DNA from: ChocPot-Mid sp043804925
GTDB taxonomy: Bacteria > Bacteroidota > Ignavibacteria > Kapaibacteriales > UBA2268
Direction: 5' to 3'
Length of the DNA stretch: 7,475 bases
Assembly: GCA_043804925.1 (NCBI GenBank)
Contig: JAZDIP010000064.1
Span: forward strand, 1 to 7,475
Below, one piece after another: positions 5,448-7,475 of the stretch. How positions within the stretch are numbered: position 1 is the first letter of the stretch; each line of letters opens with the position of its first letter. Position numbers and translations under genes: made by a program. Below the pieces are notes generated by a model. The model searched no databases, was not told the origin of the DNA, and saw only the letters and a list, made by a program, of their open reading frames with translations.

Positions 5448-6434
5448 ATGGTTCAAAATACCGATGATTTGAAGAAAATTGAGCTTTTAGCAGAAGCTAT
5501 TAAAAATGTAAAAGATGAAATTTCCAAAGTTATAATTGGTCAGCATAGCATAATCGAAAATCTTTTGATTTCCCTGTTTGCTAAAGGGCATGTACTTTTA
5601 ATTGGTGTGCCGGGTTTGGCAAAAACTTTATTAATCAGGACGCTTGCAAAATCTCTGGATTTGAAATACAACCGTATCCAGTTTACACCTGACTTAATGC
5701 CGGGGGATATTACCGGAAACGATGTTATCGAGCAAAACATTTCTACAGGTGAAAAGCAATTTCGTTTCGTAAAAGGACCAATTTTCGCAAACATTGTTCT
5801 TGCTGACGAAATAAACAGGACACCTCCAAAAACACAAGCAGCACTTTTAGAAGCAATGGAAGAACATGAAGTTACTGCCGCAGGAAATACCTACAAACTC
5901 AAAGAACCGTTTTTCGTTCTTGCAACCCAAAACCCTATCGAGCAGGAAGGAACTTATCCTTTGCCTGAGGCACAACTTGACAGATTTATGTTTAATATCT
6001 GGCTTGACTATCCATCAGAAAAAGAAGAAATGGAAATTGTCAGAACCACAACTGCCGATTATGTACCCGACGTTAAAAAAGTTCTCAGTGCTGAAGATAT
6101 AATCATGTTCCAGGATTTAATCCGCAGGGTTCCTGTTGCAGAAAATGTAATTCAATATGCAGTAAAACTTGCCAGAAGTACACGACCTCAAAACGGCACA
6201 ATGCAGTTTATAAAAGATTATATCAATTACGGAGCTGGTCCCCGTGCATCGCAGTATTTGATTTTAGGAGCAAAATCGAGAGCGGCTTTAACAGGAAAAT
6301 TTACACCCGATATTGATGATATTAACGCCGTTGCACTGCCGGTTATCCGTCACAGAATGGTAATGAATTTCAATGCAGAAGCCGACAATGTCAGCACCGA
6401 GAAAATCGTAGGCATGCTCTTGGAAAAGTCTTAA
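5448..6434 (+). CDS. moxR: MoxR-family AAA+ ATPase
   Basis: 328 residues, the full MoxR length. The ATPase core is complete: the family-typical Walker A GVPGLAKT at 53-60, FTPDLMPGDITG at 79-90, FVKGPIF at 107-113, Walker B VLADEINR at 117-124, sensor 1 ATQNP at 159-163, EGTYPLPEAQLDRF at 167-180 with Arg179 as probable arginine finger, and sensor 2 GPRAS at 264-268 in the C-terminal helical lid. MoxR proteins act as cytoplasmic chaperone-like ATPases, typically with von Willebrand factor A domain partners, in maturing enzyme complexes or in stress and envelope functions. They normally sit beside DUF58 and vWA (Bat) genes. Here the neighbour downstream is a convergent helicase and the neighbour upstream an M16 homologue, so no partner is visible. 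The specific client is unknown. Confidence 0.95.
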   Translation: MVQNTDDLKKIELLAEAIKNVKDEISKVIIGQHSIIENLLISLFAKGHVLLIGVPGLAKTLLIRTLAKSLDLKYNRIQFTPDLMPGDITGNDVIEQNISTGEKQFRFVKGPIFANIVLADEINRTPPKTQAALLEAMEEHEVTAAGNTYKLKEPFFVLATQNPIEQEGTYPLPEAQLDRFMFNIWLDYPSEKEEMEIVRTTTADYVPDVKKVLSAEDIIMFQDLIRRVPVAENVIQYAVKLARSTRPQNGTMQFIKDYINYGAGPRASQYLILGAKSRAALTGKFTPDIDDINAVALPVIRHRMVMNFNAEADNVSTEKIVGMLLEKS

Positions 6435-6484
6435 TATAAAGTTAGTATCAGTTATCGGAGAATGAAAATATGATTTTAGTTTTT

Positions 6485-6510
6485 GTCATTCCTGCAAAAG
6501 CTGGAATCTA
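6485..6510. repeat. small palindromic intergenic repeat (REP-like)
   Basis: The arms ATTCCTGC (6488-6495) and GCTGGAAT (6500-6507) pair with one T-T mismatch around an AAAA loop, flanked by GTC and CTA. It closely resembles the GTCATTCCCGCGAAAGCGGGAATC type of dispersed palindrome found in many bacterial genomes, whose chance translation reads VIPAKAGI, as it does here from ATG 6471. It lies between the convergent ends of moxR and the helicase. No T-run follows the stem on either strand, so it is not a canonical intrinsic terminator, though the hairpin could still protect 3' ends. Confidence 0.6.
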
Positions 6511-6542
6511 AAATACTTTTGAATTAATACCCAACACTTAAA

Positions 6543-7475
6543 TTAGATTTTTTCTAATTTCGCAAACTGCAGCATCAAAACTTTTTTACCGACTGAATTG
6601 AACTGCACAACTGCTTTGGCATTGTTGCCGGTTCCTGCCAAAGCAAGTACTTTACCTTTTCCGAACTTTGAATGTAACACAATATCCCCGTTCTTGAAAT
6701 CAAATTCAGGAGTAGATGAAATTGTTTCCTTTGCAGATGCAGTTCCGAAAAATGTTGGTTTCTTTTGTTTTTCTTTATGTAAAAAACTGTTTAATACATC
6801 CCGTTTTTCTTCACTTTTTTTCTTGATTGAAATCGAGCTGTTTAAATATTTCCTGTCAATTTCATTTATAAAATGCGATGGAGAATTATCCTGATATGTT
6901 CCGAATCTCATCCTCCGTTGAGCATAGGTCAAAAATAATTTTTGTTCTGCTCTTGTAATCCCGACATAAAACAGTCTTCTCTCTTCTTCTTCCTCCTCCT
7001 TATTCATTTCCGTTCTTCCTAACGGGAAGAGTCCTTCTTCAAGACCGGATATGAAAACAACGGGAAATTCAAGACCTTTTGCAGAATGAAGTGTCATCAG
7101 CTTTACCTGATTTTGCGACATATCTTTTTCGTCAATATCTGTCATCAAAGTCATCTGTTGAAGGTAATCATCGAGAGTTGCTTCAGGTTCACGTCTCAAA
7201 AACATTGAAATATCTGACAACACTTGCTGAATATTATTCCATCTGTCCTGTGCTTCTGTTGTTCCCATTTCCTTGTACATTTGGAGTAATCCTGTTTCCT
7301 CGATGTAATCTATTGCAAGTTGTGCAGGATTGACTGAATCCTTCTGATTAATATATTTTTGAATCATCATAACGAATTTCATTGCTGAGTTTATCGCTCT
7401 TCCCTGAAGATTGATATTTTTTTCAGATTGATAAAATGAATCAAATAATGGAATATTATGAGTACGTGCATATTC
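6543..7475 (-). CDS. pcrA: UvrD/PcrA-type superfamily 1 DNA helicase, C-terminal part (5' end outside window)
   Basis: The frame is open from the window edge to the TAA at 6543-6545, giving 310 residues; the Met at 7382 is internal. The first ~120 residues belong to the end of the 2B region (for example ATLDDYLQQMTLMTDIDE). Motif V follows (VKLMTLHSAKGLEFPVVF, about 124-141), then GLFPLGR and motif VI (RRLFYVGITRAEQKLFL, about 166-182) with its conserved Arg. A charged linker leads to a C-terminal Tudor-like fold (GDIVLHSKFGKGKVL...KKVLMLQFAKLEKI), which in PcrA/UvrD contacts RNA polymerase. These helicases unwind DNA 3' to 5' using ATP in nucleotide excision and mismatch repair, and in clearing replication and transcription conflicts. 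PcrA and UvrD cannot be told apart from this part alone. The gene converges on moxR across 108 bp. Confidence 0.93.
   Translation of the reverse strand, partial: EYARTHNIPLFDSFYQSEKNINLQGRAINSAMKFVMMIQKYINQKDSVNPAQLAIDYIEETGLLQMYKEMGTTEAQDRWNNIQQVLSDISMFLRREPEATLDDYLQQMTLMTDIDEKDMSQNQVKLMTLHSAKGLEFPVVFISGLEEGLFPLGRTEMNKEEEEEERRLFYVGITRAEQKLFLTYAQRRMRFGTYQDNSPSHFINEIDRKYLNSSISIKKKSEEKRDVLNSFLHKEKQKKPTFFGTASAKETISSTPEFDFKNGDIVLHSKFGKGKVLALAGTGNNAKAVVQFNSVGKKVLMLQFAKLEKI

Noticed and set aside
6488..6507. Intrinsic terminator between moxR and the helicase
   Set aside because: The stem is imperfect and no T-run follows on either strand.
6471..6512. 13-residue open frame ending VIPAKAGI
   Set aside because: It is the chance translation of the palindromic repeat, not a gene.

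Overview
The window is AT-rich bacterial chromosome. Two adjacent proteins end in the type A C-terminal sorting domain of the type IX secretion system (T9SS), and Shine-Dalgarno sites are weak or absent before most starts. Together these point to the Bacteroidota/FCB group. The style of the sorting domains and propellers suggests a relative of Ignavibacteria or Kapabacteria, but that lineage call is inference.

Layout. Positions 1-1919 (+) hold two overlapping genes for secreted beta-propeller proteins. The first is a 5'-truncated WD40-like protein. The second is complete, with a signal peptide, seven recognisable propeller repeats and a sorting domain. Positions 1920-2895 are a gene-free, repeat-loaded stretch. 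It carries a chain of short tandem repeats with different units (10, 8, 7 and 7 bp), a nested triplicated element of about 60-75 bp, a 9/10-bp A-tract array, and a decayed third copy of the T9SS sorting domain. Positions 2896-3231 (-) encode a small MGMT-like DNA repair protein with an intact PCHRV active site. Positions 3335-6434 (+) hold three collinear genes: a CoA-type Nudix hydrolase, an M16-family peptidase homologue with a destroyed zinc site, and a MoxR AAA+ ATPase. Positions 6543-7475 (-) are the C-terminal part of a UvrD/PcrA helicase that converges on moxR. A small palindromic repeat lies between the two.

How they work together. The two propeller proteins are likely T9SS cargo, exported by Sec and then secreted or attached at the cell surface, and probably co-translated through an ATGA overlap. 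The remaining genes are housekeeping or maintenance genes (alkylation repair, nucleotide/CoA clean-up, proteolysis-related, chaperone-like ATPase, helicase) with no evident single pathway.

The most interesting signal is not a new enzyme system. It is the 976-bp repeat-rich gap beside the sorting-domain genes, together with three sorting-domain copies whose DNA has stayed about 82-86% identical. This suggests the sorting domain behaves as a recombining DNA module. I found no CRISPR array, tRNA, rRNA or insertion sequence.
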